The notes: generated by a model from the sequence alone, not told the origin. DNA of 64,000 nt from JAAOII01 sp965207945 (GCA_965207945.1 OZ242303.1:1116001-1180000), one strand, 5' to 3'. Counted from the first letter of the stretch, positions 35,732-45,326 are shown. Program-made: numbers and translations.

Positions 35732-36868
35732 CTACCTTTCAGAAATATATTGTTGATCAATATTCATTTTGGATAGAACTATATGCCATAATTGAGCGCC
35801 ACGCGTTCTATGCGATGCAGCCGAAAATAATAAATAATAGCACCACATGCGGTAGAATCTATCGTCATACTTATTCTTTATCTTGCTATAATTATGGACA
35901 AAATTATCATACCAAGCCATCAATGTTTGAAAATAATTGCCGCTGAGAACATGCCAGTCCTCCAACATAAACAGATTATCAAACGAAGCACTGATCTGCT
36001 TTGCCGAGGGTATCATACTATTAGGAAAGATATATTTTTCCATCCAGGGTTCATAGTGATGGGATGTCTCATTGGAACCATTGGTATGCACGATAAACAA
36101 GCCCTTTTCTTTAAGGCAGCGAAACGCAGTATCCATTAATGTTTGATAATTCTTAAAACCCACATGTTCACACAAACCTATGGCGGCAACTCTATCATAC
36201 AAGCCGCTTGCCTTGCGATAATCTGCCTCTATAATTTTGACTTTTAATCCTTCAGTTAATTCACGCGCCTTTTTGATCTGCTCACGCGCTATGTTATAGA
36301 CGGTAACCGAGCATCCATAATTCTTCGCCATAAACCTTGCCAACCCTCCAAAGCCACCGCCTAATTCTAAAACCTCCATACCAGGTTTCAGCTTTAGCTT
36401 GCGACAGATTAAGTCAAGCTTATTCTCTTGCGCTTCATCAAGTGTTTCAGCATTCTGCCAATAGGCGCAAGTATATTGCATATCCTTGCCCAGCATAAGC
36501 TCATAAACATCATTACCAACATCATAATGTTGGCGCGCCACTTTAACTGAGCGCTTAAACGTTTGCTGATTAATAAAAAACGGTAATAAGCGATGCCAGA
36601 AACCTTCCATAAACCCAGTTGGTCTTCCCTTAAGATTATTGCCATCTTTCATTGTTGTGCTTATAATACGAAAAAAGAACTCCTCCAAATTATCACAATC
36701 CCACCAACCATCCATATAGGACTCCCCTAGAGCCAGGGTGCGACCAAAAGCAATTCTTTTATAGACCGCCTCGTTATGAACCTGCGGATCCCACGGATTT
36801 TTGCCATTAATCTCAATTCCTGCTGGAGAAAGAATATTATTAATGAACTTTTCTTTCACTACACTCAT
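35732..36868 (-). CDS. cfa: Cyclopropane-fatty-acyl-phospholipid synthase
   Basis: A 378-residue SAM-dependent methyltransferase that converts cis-unsaturated acyl chains of membrane phospholipids to cyclopropane rings. It has ARQHYDVGNDVYELML near residue 111, TCAYWQNAETLDEAQENKL near 133, the SAM-binding VLELGGGFGGLARFMA near 165 and the active-site GLCEHVGFKNY near 230. E. coli Cfa is 382 residues. The gene is inserted between nqrC and nqrD; its ATG overlaps the nqrC stop (ATGA), so it is translationally coupled to nqrC. It could tune the lipid environment of the Na+ pump, but this is inference. Confidence 0.93.
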   Translation of the reverse strand: MSVVKEKFINNILSPAGIEINGKNPWDPQVHNEAVYKRIAFGRTLALGESYMDGWWDCDNLEEFFFRIISTTMKDGNNLKGRPTGFMEGFWHRLLPFFINQQTFKRSVKVARQHYDVGNDVYELMLGKDMQYTCAYWQNAETLDEAQENKLDLICRKLKLKPGMEVLELGGGFGGLARFMAKNYGCSVTVYNIAREQIKKARELTEGLKVKIIEADYRKASGLYDRVAAIGLCEHVGFKNYQTLMDTAFRCLKEKGLFIVHTNGSNETSHHYEPWMEKYIFPNSMIPSAKQISASFDNLFMLEDWHVLSGNYFQTLMAWYDNFVHNYSKIKNKYDDRFYRMWCYYLLFSAASHRTRGAQLWHIVLSKMNIDQQYISER

Positions 36869-37710
36869 ACCTTATTTCCTTTAATATTTTCAATCAACTT
36901 TTTAAATCCTAAGTCACCAAACCAAAATTGCAGCAGGTTATTAACTCCATTGGAAGTGATGCTGGCGCCAGATAATGCCTCCACTTGATAGGCGGCAGGG
37001 TCAACCCAATCTTCATCGCTTTCATCCGATTCTTTCCAGTCGCCAGCAGTTGCTCCGCTACTACCATCCGCTGCGCCGCGCACCAAACGAATAGCAGTAT
37101 TGCCTTCATTATCCGATAACATTTTACCACGCCATTGCTCTTTCCATCCTTCGTTATCCACTTCACCGCCCAATCCAGGGGTCTCGGCATGCTCATAAAA
37201 AGTTAATCCAGCTATAGTGTTATAGTCCTTAGTATCCAGCGCCAAGTAACCACGCAGAGTAGACCATAACCCATAACCACGAATAGGGAATACTGCTACT
37301 TGCTTATTGTCGCCACTAATAAAATAAACCAAAGAATAATTCTCGCGGCTGCCTATTGAGGCGATATCATCATCGGAACTCAGCTCAATTGATAGCGCAG
37401 GATTTTTCTCTGCTTTACGTTGGTCGTAAGAAGCCACATCTGGCTCATCAACAAATACTCCTTTATTAAGGTCGGCAAGGCGTAACTCTACATTGCTAAA
37501 TATTTCCTCAATCTCAGCTGAGGTTATCTGCTGCGGGTTAATGACATTTGCCGCAGTTAGAATATTCTTTTTGCGCGCCAGCTCACGGTTAATATTCTGC
37601 TTTTCTCTTAGCAGCACCGCAGACATAGACACTGCTATAGAACAAACAAAACATACAGCTAAAGTAACTGCTATTATTTGAAATATTGAATCCTTTTTCA
37701 TAATATTCAT
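36865..37710 (-). CDS. nqrC: Na+-translocating NADH:quinone reductase subunit C
   Basis: A 281-residue subunit with one N-terminal membrane helix (residues 11-31) and a periplasmic FMN-binding domain. The flavinylation motif appears as LSGASITS near 246-253 (usually SGATxT); the threonine that bonds FMN through phosphodiester is kept as the sixth residue, near 252. An acidic insert (KESDESDEDWVD) precedes it. ApbE would attach the FMN but is not in the window. nqrA and nqrB, which normally come directly before nqrC, are missing; a large lipoprotein gene ends 33 nt upstream instead. Confidence 0.95.
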   Translation of the reverse strand: MNIMKKDSIFQIIAVTLAVCFVCSIAVSMSAVLLREKQNINRELARKKNILTAANVINPQQITSAEIEEIFSNVELRLADLNKGVFVDEPDVASYDQRKAEKNPALSIELSSDDDIASIGSRENYSLVYFISGDNKQVAVFPIRGYGLWSTLRGYLALDTKDYNTIAGLTFYEHAETPGLGGEVDNEGWKEQWRGKMLSDNEGNTAIRLVRGAADGSSGATAGDWKESDESDEDWVDPAAYQVEALSGASITSNGVNNLLQFWFGDLGFKKLIENIKGNKV

Positions 37711-37743
37711 TTTATTATTATAAGAATAAATCCTCTAAATAAT

Positions 37744-40700
37744 CTACGGTCTTGGCAACAAAATATTGACGCCTGAATATCTCACCATAATATAAGGGTA
37801 CTCTATCGCATCATCATCAAACACCCAACTAGTAGTTATTATGTCGCCAGCAATAGGGATATTCTGTAAACCCCAAAAAGCCACAGGAAATAAATCCCTG
37901 CAGGTGTCAGAAATAGCGTTTGTACTAATCATAATACTACCTATCTTACAACCCGTAAGCTGTTCAGCGATTAATCCATGGATATTACTTGCCGTTATGT
38001 TTGTGGGGCTGTCGCCGACAGTTTGATTGCCAGTGCCAGTTATGTTAAATATACCAACATCAATATTCCAATAATTAGCTTTTATATTACCAAGCGAGGA
38101 AGTAGCAATGGCACCAGCAAAACCGCCGGGAGGTGAGGCGCTAGGTTCTCGTATAAAAGATATATTAGTATAAGACGCTGCAATGGCTCCCAATGCTATA
38201 TTATTACCTACAAAACCACCCCAAATTGTTGTGTCAGCGGAACTAGCAATATATCCATGCGATAAAGAATGGTTAATAATTCCTGAATTCTCACCAACAA
38301 AACTGCCACCTGTAGATGTGGTAACATTAACTATAGATCCAGTTTCTACCAGCGAAGCAATTATGCTACCTTTGTTCACTCCAACAAAGCCACCAACCTG
38401 TTCGGCAGCTTCAACCTGTGCATGGACACTAGAGCCTATAATAACTCCCTTCAAACCATTATTAGCAACTAAACCACCAGCTATTGTATCCATAGCTACT
38501 ATGGAGTTTACATCGGAGTTTATATCATTAGTAATATGAGAGTTTAGTATTGTGCTTGAGGCGGCAGCATCGTCTTCTGGAGCAAAGTATCCTACCAGCC
38601 CGCCTACATAATCCATGCCAGTTATACTTACTCCACTCATTCTTATATTTTTTAGTGTTGCTCCATCCGCTCCATCCGCAGCACCTCTTGCATGGCCAAA
38701 CAGGCCAACTCCATAATCAGCTACTCGGTTAATGTACAAATCACTAATAGTATAATTATTGCCATCAAATTGACCACTAAAAGAAGTAGCAGTATCTAAA
38801 TCAGGACCATTACAAAGAGTAGCATCACTCGCCCCCATGTCATCTATACAAGTGCCTATAGGTTTAAAACCAGCATCACTATTCCAATTTGTAGTTAGCG
38901 AAGCATTTACGTCTTGCGCTTGAAGATAGAAAGCACTCAATGATTGTTTAAAAAGAGCTGGAGGAGAGCTAGATTCACTAAGAACTGTCCCATCATGAGC
39001 AACACCTGCAATCGCCTGTAGCTGATATATGTTGTGTATTAAATAGGGGTTACCCTTGCTCCCATTACCAAATACATGGGTCCTATTATCAAAAGGAGCC
39101 GCATCATAAGCATTAGCATATCCATCCCCATCTAAGTCCGGAGTCCCAACGTTCAAGGGACTATCAGGGTCGGATAGGGCATCGGCATTCGCCACTACAA
39201 TAGTAACATCTGCGGTATCTTGTAGATAAGAGCGTCTATCACTTACATTTGCAACAAAGCTAAAAGAAGTTTTATCCTGAGGAGGATCGAACTCTGCTGT
39301 TGTAATAATATTAATTTTTTCACCTTGAGTAACTGGACCTGCAACATTCAATTTAAAATAGCCAGATCTTGAGTTATTGCTTTCAGTAAAACTATAAGAT
39401 AATTTCTCCTGCGCACCGTCATCATCATTTGCTGAAATTTGACCTATTGTAGTATTAATGGGTGTATCTTTATAAACATAAAAGGTATAAGAATCTTGGC
39501 TAAACTCTGGAACATAACTGCGCGGCCTCACAATGACTTTAAAAGTCCTCTTAACGCTGCCATCTTCATCTGTAGCCACCACAATAACTTCTTCTTCACC
39601 AAACTTATCTGCTGCAGGAATTATATTAATCATAACTGATGAACCATCCATTAAAGGTTGTACTGTTTTAGGAGAACTTAAAGTTATTTGAGCATCAGCA
39701 TCATCTGTAAAACTGGTAGAGCTAAATATATCAGCACCTGAAGAGTTCGTTCCCATAATAGTTATATTAACCTCCTGATTACCGTCTCCACCATCACTAA
39801 TTCCAGTCAATACAAAACTAATCATTTCGCCTTCATCTATAACTAAATTTGCTGGTTGGTTAAAACTAGGTGGGCAGTTTCTATTCATTCTACATTTCTG
39901 AGTATCAATAAAAGAAGTAAGCGCAGTATTATTTGAAAACTTAAGAACTGGATAATTTGTAGCATTCCCAAACTGCCATTCATAAGTTAGGCTTCCGATA
40001 GAAGTACTATTCCAAAATTCAGCTGGAAATAAATCAGTGCAACCATTAGTGGGAATAATACTTTCGTCTATTGACTTTCCTTTAAGTTTGCAGCCCTGCA
40101 ATTGTGTACTATTAATCTCTGTTACTCCATCTAAAGAAGGGTTCGCTACAACAAATGAATTCAAATCTCCAGTTTTGTTTAGCGAATAAGATGATGTAAT
40201 GTTAATATCTTCTATTGCTCCCAGTTGATTTCCTATGAAACCACTAACTTTTGCACTTTCATGAATCAGCTTACTAATCGTATATGTGCTTTGTATAGCT
40301 GCATTAGCTGCATTTTCTCCCACTAATCTCCCTACTCTACTTGCGTTTGTACTAGACGCATTTCCTATGCTCCCAGCAGAATAAGCCATTTTAATTCTGC
40401 CTTGGTTTTCTCCAGCTATTCCCCCAAGAATTGTCATATTTGTTGCGCCGCTAATTATTGCGCCAGCAAAAGATGCCTCAATTATTCCAGTGGGACGATT
40501 CTCACCAACCAAACCGCCAACCATGCCATCATTTGCACTGCTAGTAAGCTTGCTATAAGAATAAGAGGCAATTATATTCCCTGCATTAATTCCTGTAATG
40601 CCACCAATAATAGCTCCATCTCCAATCATATTATCCGAATAAGAAAAACTGATATCCCCATTGTTATAACCTGCTATGCCTCCCAACACAACGTCTGTTC

Positions 40701-41838
40701 TCCCTGCAGTTATACCTACTCGCCCTCCTTGCGCATAAGAATCCTGTATTAATCCGCTATTTATTCCCACTAAACTTCCTAAATTTCCGCCATTCATTAC
40801 CGCATTGATATCTGCAGAAACAGAAGACCTCATTATTGTCCCTATGTTATCTGCTTCCTTGCTATTATTCCCAACTATACCCCCCACATTATTATTCCCT
40901 TCAATATCGCCGAATACTAAAACATCTTCTATCCTGCCCCCTAAATTAACTCCTGCTATAGCACCAGCATTGTTTCCTGCAGTTATATCAACAGCAGCAA
41001 TAGTAAAATTACTTATTAAGGCAGACGAACCTATTGCGCCAAACAAACCCGCACTCGGTAATGAATCATCATCAATTTTCAGTTTATTGATGGTATAAGA
41101 ATTGCCATGAAATATCCCTGCATAGCCATTGCTAATATTTCCTATAGGAATCCAATTATCAGAGACATCAGAAATATCAATATCCTGCACCAACTCATAC
41201 CCTCTACAAGTAGTCTCATCATCTACGACTGGACAACCGCTATTGCCCTTAGTTCCATTTCCGTCCAAGTCATATCTAATAAGGTTCAGCTCTCTTGCAT
41301 TGTTAACATCTATCAAACCATTACCATCAGCATCTTCAAGATTCAACTTAATATTTAATTGATAGGGACCAATATTTTCTCCTTCTGTCCCTTCCCTACC
41401 CCTAATTTCAACAAAATATTGGTCTCCGTCAACCTCGCGCGCAACAACACGAAAATTATTATCTTGCCGATCTGCCTGGTTGTCCGCTACAAAGATATTA
41501 GTATTATTATTAAATGACTGTAATCTTCCCTGAGTACTAACAGAGTTTCCGTTGGTATATACAGTTATAGTAGTTGTACTTGCTGTTACATTAAAAGTAA
41601 ACCAGTCCGAATCACCAGCTGAATTTAATGAGCCATTAATTAGTGGATAGGTCCCATCTGAATTTATCGCAACGGGAGTGGCTACAGAGCGTGTATTACC
41701 ATGGACATCAACAGTTAATCCTGGTGAAAACGCCCCTATAAAATTATTAATGAATACATCACCAGAACATCCTGCTATTAATAAAACAGAAAAACACAGC
41801 CAGAATCTAGCGAGTGTTCTATTAATCATAACTTTCAT
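37744..41838 (-). CDS. Giant GLUG-repeat surface lipoprotein, copy 1
   Basis: A 1364-residue exported lipoprotein. Lipobox LIAGC puts the lipidated cysteine at residue 24, followed by SGD, with an outer-membrane destination likely. Domains in order: a PPC-like beta domain near residues 60-165 (DSDWFTFNV), a calcium-binding DADGNGLIDVNN near 172, then at least ten GLUG repeats (GGIVGNNS, GSLVGINSGLIQDSY, GGIAGYNNGDI) to about 560. A cadherin-like stretch follows near 670-910, then DLDGDGYANAYDAAPFDN near 920 and a second GLUG block to the C-terminus. GLUG repeats form right-handed beta-helices in adhesins and peptidases. It lies 7 nt after gltD and 33 nt before nqrC. The role is inferred to be adhesion or matrix binding. 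Confidence 0.85.
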   Translation of the reverse strand: MKVMINRTLARFWLCFSVLLIAGCSGDVFINNFIGAFSPGLTVDVHGNTRSVATPVAINSDGTYPLINGSLNSAGDSDWFTFNVTASTTTITVYTNGNSVSTQGRLQSFNNNTNIFVADNQADRQDNNFRVVAREVDGDQYFVEIRGREGTEGENIGPYQLNIKLNLEDADGNGLIDVNNARELNLIRYDLDGNGTKGNSGCPVVDDETTCRGYELVQDIDISDVSDNWIPIGNISNGYAGIFHGNSYTINKLKIDDDSLPSAGLFGAIGSSALISNFTIAAVDITAGNNAGAIAGVNLGGRIEDVLVFGDIEGNNNVGGIVGNNSKEADNIGTIMRSSVSADINAVMNGGNLGSLVGINSGLIQDSYAQGGRVGITAGRTDVVLGGIAGYNNGDISFSYSDNMIGDGAIIGGITGINAGNIIASYSYSKLTSSANDGMVGGLVGENRPTGIIEASFAGAIISGATNMTILGGIAGENQGRIKMAYSAGSIGNASSTNASRVGRLVGENAANAAIQSTYTISKLIHESAKVSGFIGNQLGAIEDINITSSYSLNKTGDLNSFVVANPSLDGVTEINSTQLQGCKLKGKSIDESIIPTNGCTDLFPAEFWNSTSIGSLTYEWQFGNATNYPVLKFSNNTALTSFIDTQKCRMNRNCPPSFNQPANLVIDEGEMISFVLTGISDGGDGNQEVNITIMGTNSSGADIFSSTSFTDDADAQITLSSPKTVQPLMDGSSVMINIIPAADKFGEEEVIVVATDEDGSVKRTFKVIVRPRSYVPEFSQDSYTFYVYKDTPINTTIGQISANDDDGAQEKLSYSFTESNNSRSGYFKLNVAGPVTQGEKINIITTAEFDPPQDKTSFSFVANVSDRRSYLQDTADVTIVVANADALSDPDSPLNVGTPDLDGDGYANAYDAAPFDNRTHVFGNGSKGNPYLIHNIYQLQAIAGVAHDGTVLSESSSPPALFKQSLSAFYLQAQDVNASLTTNWNSDAGFKPIGTCIDDMGASDATLCNGPDLDTATSFSGQFDGNNYTISDLYINRVADYGVGLFGHARGAADGADGATLKNIRMSGVSITGMDYVGGLVGYFAPEDDAAASSTILNSHITNDINSDVNSIVAMDTIAGGLVANNGLKGVIIGSSVHAQVEAAEQVGGFVGVNKGSIIASLVETGSIVNVTTSTGGSFVGENSGIINHSLSHGYIASSADTTIWGGFVGNNIALGAIAASYTNISFIREPSASPPGGFAGAIATSSLGNIKANYWNIDVGIFNITGTGNQTVGDSPTNITASNIHGLIAEQLTGCKIGSIMISTNAISDTCRDLFPVAFWGLQNIPIAGDIITTSWVFDDDAIEYPYIMVRYSGVNILLPRP

Positions 41839-41845
41839 ATAAAAA

Positions 41846-43252
41846 TTAATTGTTGATGTAGTTTATTATAGAAAGAGCGGCTTCACGTGCATCTGCTATG
41901 GCAGTTACCACTAAATCTGCTCCTCTTACCATATCGCCTGCAGCAAAAACTTTGGGATTATTAGTTTGATATTCCGCCCCTTGGTTAGTGCTGACTCTAA
42001 CTCTGCCATCATCATGAGTCGCCACCCCATAATCCAAAAACCACTCTGGTGGATTGGGTTGAAAACCAAAAGCAATAATCACCGCATCAGCAACAATTTC
42101 AACCTCACTTCCAGGTAGATCTGTAGCTCGTCGTTTGCCATTATCGTCTGCTGCGCCCATTTCTGTCTTAATAAAGCGCACTCCTGCCACCTTATCATCA
42201 CCTATTATTTCAAGCGGTTTATGATTAAACCTAAAGCGAACTCCCTCTTCACGAGCATTTTTAATTTCACGTTTTGAGCCAGGCATATCTTCTTCATCTC
42301 GTCTGTAGCAGCATATAACTGAACGGGCTCCTTGTCTTATACAGGTGCGATTGCAATCCATAGCAGTATCTCCGCCGCCTAAAATTACTACTCTTTTATC
42401 TTCCATATTAACAAACTCTGTTCCTTCATTATAACCCCGCACATGATTAATATTGCCTATTAAAAAAGGCAATGCCGAATAAACATTTTGCTTGTTAATG
42501 CCAGGAATCTCTCCTGTAACATATTTATAGGTGCCCATTCCAAGAAAAACTGCATCATACTCCGCCAATAGTTCTTCCATAGTAATATCCTTGCCTATAG
42601 TAGTGTTAAGACGAAACTCCGCCCCCATATCAGTGAATATCTCATAGCGCAGGTCAAGCACTTTCTTATCAAGTTTAAAAGGTGGTATACCAAAATTAAG
42701 TAAACCGCCTATTTCTGGGTACCTGTCAAAAACCACTGCTTTAACTCCGTTGCGTAGCAAAACATCAGCGCAAGCAAGGCCTGCGGGACCAGCGCCGACT
42801 ACTGCTACCTTTTTACCAGTTGGTTTAACTGCTGAGAGATCAGGGCGCCATCCCAGGGCAAAAGCCGTATCTGTGATATATTTTTCAACTGAACCAATGG
42901 TAACCGCACCAAATCCATCATTTAAAGTGCAGGCACCTTCGCATAATCTATCTTGCGGGCAGATGCGTCCGCATACCTCAGGCAAACTATTCGTTTGATG
43001 GCATAATTCTGCTGCTTGAAAAATATTACCTTTAGCTGCTAGCTCCAGCCAATTGGGTATGTAGTTGTGTACCGGACATCCCCATTGGCAATAAGGTATG
43101 CCACAGTCCAGGCATCTTTCCGATTGAGTTGCCGCCTTTTCTTGCGAGTATTGGGTATATATTTCACTGAACTGCTCCCTCCTCTTATCCATTGATATAA
43201 GTGGAGGATCGCCCCGTTCAATTTCTAAAAAATGAAAGTTATTCTTACGCAT
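41846..43252 (-). CDS. gltD: Glutamate synthase small subunit (GltD-type)
   Basis: A 468-residue NADPH-dependent oxidoreductase that feeds electrons to the large glutamate synthase subunit. Two [4Fe-4S]-ligating cysteine clusters are at the N-terminus (CLDCGIPYCQWGCPVHNY near 44 and CGRICPQDRLCEGAC near 93). An FAD fold starts at VAVVGAGPAGLACADVLL near 149 and an NADPH fold at VVILGGGDTAMDC near 289. The large subunit gltB is not in the window. It heads the block that continues with the GLUG lipoprotein and nqrC. TAAAAT ends 8 nt before the ATG. Confidence 0.92.
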   Translation of the reverse strand: MRKNNFHFLEIERGDPPLISMDKRREQFSEIYTQYSQEKAATQSERCLDCGIPYCQWGCPVHNYIPNWLELAAKGNIFQAAELCHQTNSLPEVCGRICPQDRLCEGACTLNDGFGAVTIGSVEKYITDTAFALGWRPDLSAVKPTGKKVAVVGAGPAGLACADVLLRNGVKAVVFDRYPEIGGLLNFGIPPFKLDKKVLDLRYEIFTDMGAEFRLNTTIGKDITMEELLAEYDAVFLGMGTYKYVTGEIPGINKQNVYSALPFLIGNINHVRGYNEGTEFVNMEDKRVVILGGGDTAMDCNRTCIRQGARSVICCYRRDEEDMPGSKREIKNAREEGVRFRFNHKPLEIIGDDKVAGVRFIKTEMGAADDNGKRRATDLPGSEVEIVADAVIIAFGFQPNPPEWFLDYGVATHDDGRVRVSTNQGAEYQTNNPKVFAAGDMVRGADLVVTAIADAREAALSIINYINN

Positions 43253-43266
43253 CGTTAATCATTTTA
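43253..43266 (-). promoter_or_regulatory. -10 box before gltD, probably leaderless
   Basis: Reading leftward, TAAAAT (43266-43261) is followed by 8 nt and then the gltD ATG. It would drive the gltD-lipoprotein-nqrC-cfa-nqrDEF block. No ribosome binding site is visible. Confidence 0.45.
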
Positions 43267-43385
43267 CCATATATCCCACGCTTGCCTTCACCTGCGGTTG
43301 TGATTAACACAAAAGTTTTATACGATAAGCAATAACGCTCTAACAAACAAGGGCAGCAATTGTTTAATAGTTATTTAAGAATTGT

Positions 43386-43613
43386 TTAACCAGTTGTAGC
43401 TGTTACCAGCTTCTTACCAAATCTTTTCTGAAATTTTTCAACACGCCCTGCTCTGTCAACAATTTTTTGCTCTCCAGTGTAGAAGGGATGGCATTTAGCG
43501 CATATTTCCAGAGTTATGTCCTCTTTAAGAGTGGAATATAGTTCATAACTGCCGTTACCACAAAAACAAGTTGCGGTTATTTTGTTATATTGGGGATGAA
43601 TGTCTTTTTTCAT
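43386..43613 (-). CDS. rpmE: Ribosomal protein L31
   Basis: A 75-residue large-subunit ribosomal protein of the zinc-binding (C+) type. CFCGN near residue 16 and CAKCHPFYTG near 37 give the four cysteine ligands. HPQYNKITATC at the start and GRVEKFQKRFGKK at the end are family landmarks. As a C+ form it may be swapped for a zinc-free paralogue under zinc limitation; none is seen here. It is monocistronic, with a perfect TATAAT 7 nt before the ATG. Confidence 0.97.
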   Translation of the reverse strand: MKKDIHPQYNKITATCFCGNGSYELYSTLKEDITLEICAKCHPFYTGEQKIVDRAGRVEKFQKRFGKKLVTATTG

Positions 43614-43626
43614 AGTGTCTATTATA
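43614..43626 (-). promoter_or_regulatory. Perfect -10 box before rpmE, leaderless spacing
   Basis: Reading leftward, TATAAT (43626-43621) is followed by 7 nt (AGACACT) and the rpmE ATG. The transcript would begin on the A of the start codon. This is the clearest leaderless candidate in the window, because a ribosomal protein gene needs strong expression. Confidence 0.55.
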
Positions 43627-43685
43627 TGCCCTATATACGTCCAATGGACTAAATGGCAATATTAATTTTAATAAATAATTCAAAA

Positions 43686-43758
<73 letters not shown>

Positions 43759-43860
43759 TATTTATATCAATACAGATTATAATTATAGAAAACATATAGC
43801 AATATGTCAATATAAAAATAAATTAAATGTTGGAGTAAATCATGCTCGCCTCATATATTG

Positions 43861-43980
43861 GGATGTATTGGGATGTATCAGGATGTATTGGGATGTATCA
43901 GGATGTATTGGGATGTATCAGGATGTATTGGGATGTATCAGGATGTATTGGGATGTATCAGGATGTATCAGGATGTATCA
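43861..43980. repeat. 10-bp tandem array, twelve copies
   Basis: Twelve head-to-tail decamers, alternating GGATGTATTG and GGATGTATCA, form a 20-bp higher-order unit; the last two copies are both the TCA version. The array occupies most of the gap between tRNA-Ala and hemW and includes the hemW stop codon, so the last few HemW residues (VSDTS) come from its edge. There are no spacers, so it is not a CRISPR. It could be a protein-binding iteron or a slippage hot spot. Confidence 0.9.
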
Positions 43981-45293
43981 GATACATCAGGAGCTGAAAA
44001 TAGCAAAATCACATCATTTAATACCCTGCGCCCCCTATCAGTAGCAACTATCCATCTGTTACCCTGCCCATTATTCTTCTCTATTAGCCCCATAAGCCCC
44101 AATTCCTGCGCCTTCTCAATTCCTGGTAATAAACACTCAAAAGGTAATCCTGTGCGCTGGCTAAATAACTCAGGTGTAAATCCTTCTCGCAAACGCATGG
44201 CATTCAGCATAAACTCATAAACTAAATCATCTTGCTGTAATGTTCTACAACCTCCCACCTGATTATCACTTATCATATATTTATTTGGTTGACGAATACG
44301 TCTTTCACGTAAAACTCTCCCGTTTGGCATGGTTATCTTGCTATGGGCGCCAGCTCCAATCCCTACATAATCGCCAAATTGCCAATAATTAAGGTTATGC
44401 CGCGCTCGCCCCTCTGTTTGGTTGCAAGTCCATGCCGAAACCTCATAAGAATTAAAACCATTCTGTTGTAAAATCTCAAAGCCCTCATTTTCCATAACTT
44501 CAATGCTCTCATCATCAGGAATACCCTCAGGTGGATAAGCGGCAAAAAGCGTATTGGGTTCAAGAGTCATCTGATACCAAGAAATATGTTGCGGCTTAAG
44601 TGCAACTGCTTTTTTAATATCATCCATTGCCTCCGCAACACTTTGTTTTGGCACAGCAAACATAATATCCAGATTAATCCGTGAGAAACCAGCAGCAACT
44701 GCGGCATGGAAAGCATCCTCTGCGGCGCGTGCAGTGTGAATTCTACCCAGATTTCTAAGCATCTCATCGTTAAATGATTGAATACCAAGTGACAAGCGAT
44801 TAATTCCTACCTCGCGATAGGCAGAAAACTTAGAATACTCTGCACTTCCTGGATTTGCTTCCATAGTTATTTCTACGCCTCCCTTTTCTACGCCCCCATT
44901 TTCTAAGCCCCCATTTTCTAAGCCCCTCTTTTCTAAGCCCCCCTTAGAAATAGACGGCGTAAGTCCTGGCGTTGCATCAGAGCTATCAGTGTTTAGGTCT
45001 GCCTGAATATCAAACTCCTCATTGACAAAATCAAGGATTGTTGTATAAAACTCGGGGCTCATCAAACTTGGAGTTCCTCCGCCAATAAATATTGAACAAA
45101 TATCCTTATCTTTAATATGCGGATAGCGGACTAAACAATCGCGCAAATCACGCTGTAAAGCAGCCGCATACATTTTTTCCATTGAAGCGGGGGTTTCTTC
45201 TCCAGGTAAAGTGTGAGAATTAAAATCACAATAAGGGCATTTTTTTTCACACCAGGGAATGTGAATATAAATACTTAATGGCACAGAAGACAC
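43968..45293 (-). CDS. hemW: HemW-type radical SAM protein
   Basis: A 441-residue radical SAM protein of the HemW family (formerly coproporphyrinogen III oxidase-like), a heme chaperone in bacteria. The [4Fe-4S] motif CEKKCPYC has cysteines at 15, 19 and 22, preceded by YIHIPW. IFIGGGTPSLM near 68 and NRLSLGIQSFNDEMLRNLGR near 160 are family landmarks. The typical length is about 380; this copy is longer because a 15-bp minisatellite inserts five copies of GG(L/V)E(K/N) before VEITMEANPG near 140. The C-terminus runs into the decamer array. It lies 33 nt after erpA. Confidence 0.92.
   Translation of the reverse strand: MSSVPLSIYIHIPWCEKKCPYCDFNSHTLPGEETPASMEKMYAAALQRDLRDCLVRYPHIKDKDICSIFIGGGTPSLMSPEFYTTILDFVNEEFDIQADLNTDSSDATPGLTPSISKGGLEKRGLENGGLENGGVEKGGVEITMEANPGSAEYSKFSAYREVGINRLSLGIQSFNDEMLRNLGRIHTARAAEDAFHAAVAAGFSRINLDIMFAVPKQSVAEAMDDIKKAVALKPQHISWYQMTLEPNTLFAAYPPEGIPDDESIEVMENEGFEILQQNGFNSYEVSAWTCNQTEGRARHNLNYWQFGDYVGIGAGAHSKITMPNGRVLRERRIRQPNKYMISDNQVGGCRTLQQDDLVYEFMLNAMRLREGFTPELFSQRTGLPFECLLPGIEKAQELGLMGLIEKNNGQGNRWIVATDRGRRVLNDVILLFSAPDVSDTS
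44876..44950. repeat. 15-bp in-frame minisatellite inside hemW
   Basis: Five 15-bp units (for example AGCCCCCATTTTCTA) encode a repeating Gly-Gly-Leu/Val-Glu-Lys/Asn pentapeptide inserted into HemW between two conserved strands. The units are a multiple of three, so length change preserves the frame. Confidence 0.9.
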
Positions 45294-45326
45294 TATAGAT
45301 AAGTCCCTAACCGACTGAGTATTTTT

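Noticed and set aside
38183..41362. Several plus-strand frames of 60-120 codons inside the first GLUG lipoprotein gene
   Set aside because: They are antisense shadows of a repetitive, low-stop coding sequence and encode low-complexity, cysteine- and proline-rich peptides without family signs or start signals.
43861..43980. CRISPR array
   Set aside because: Units are directly adjacent, with no spacers and no cas genes nearby; it is a simple tandem array.
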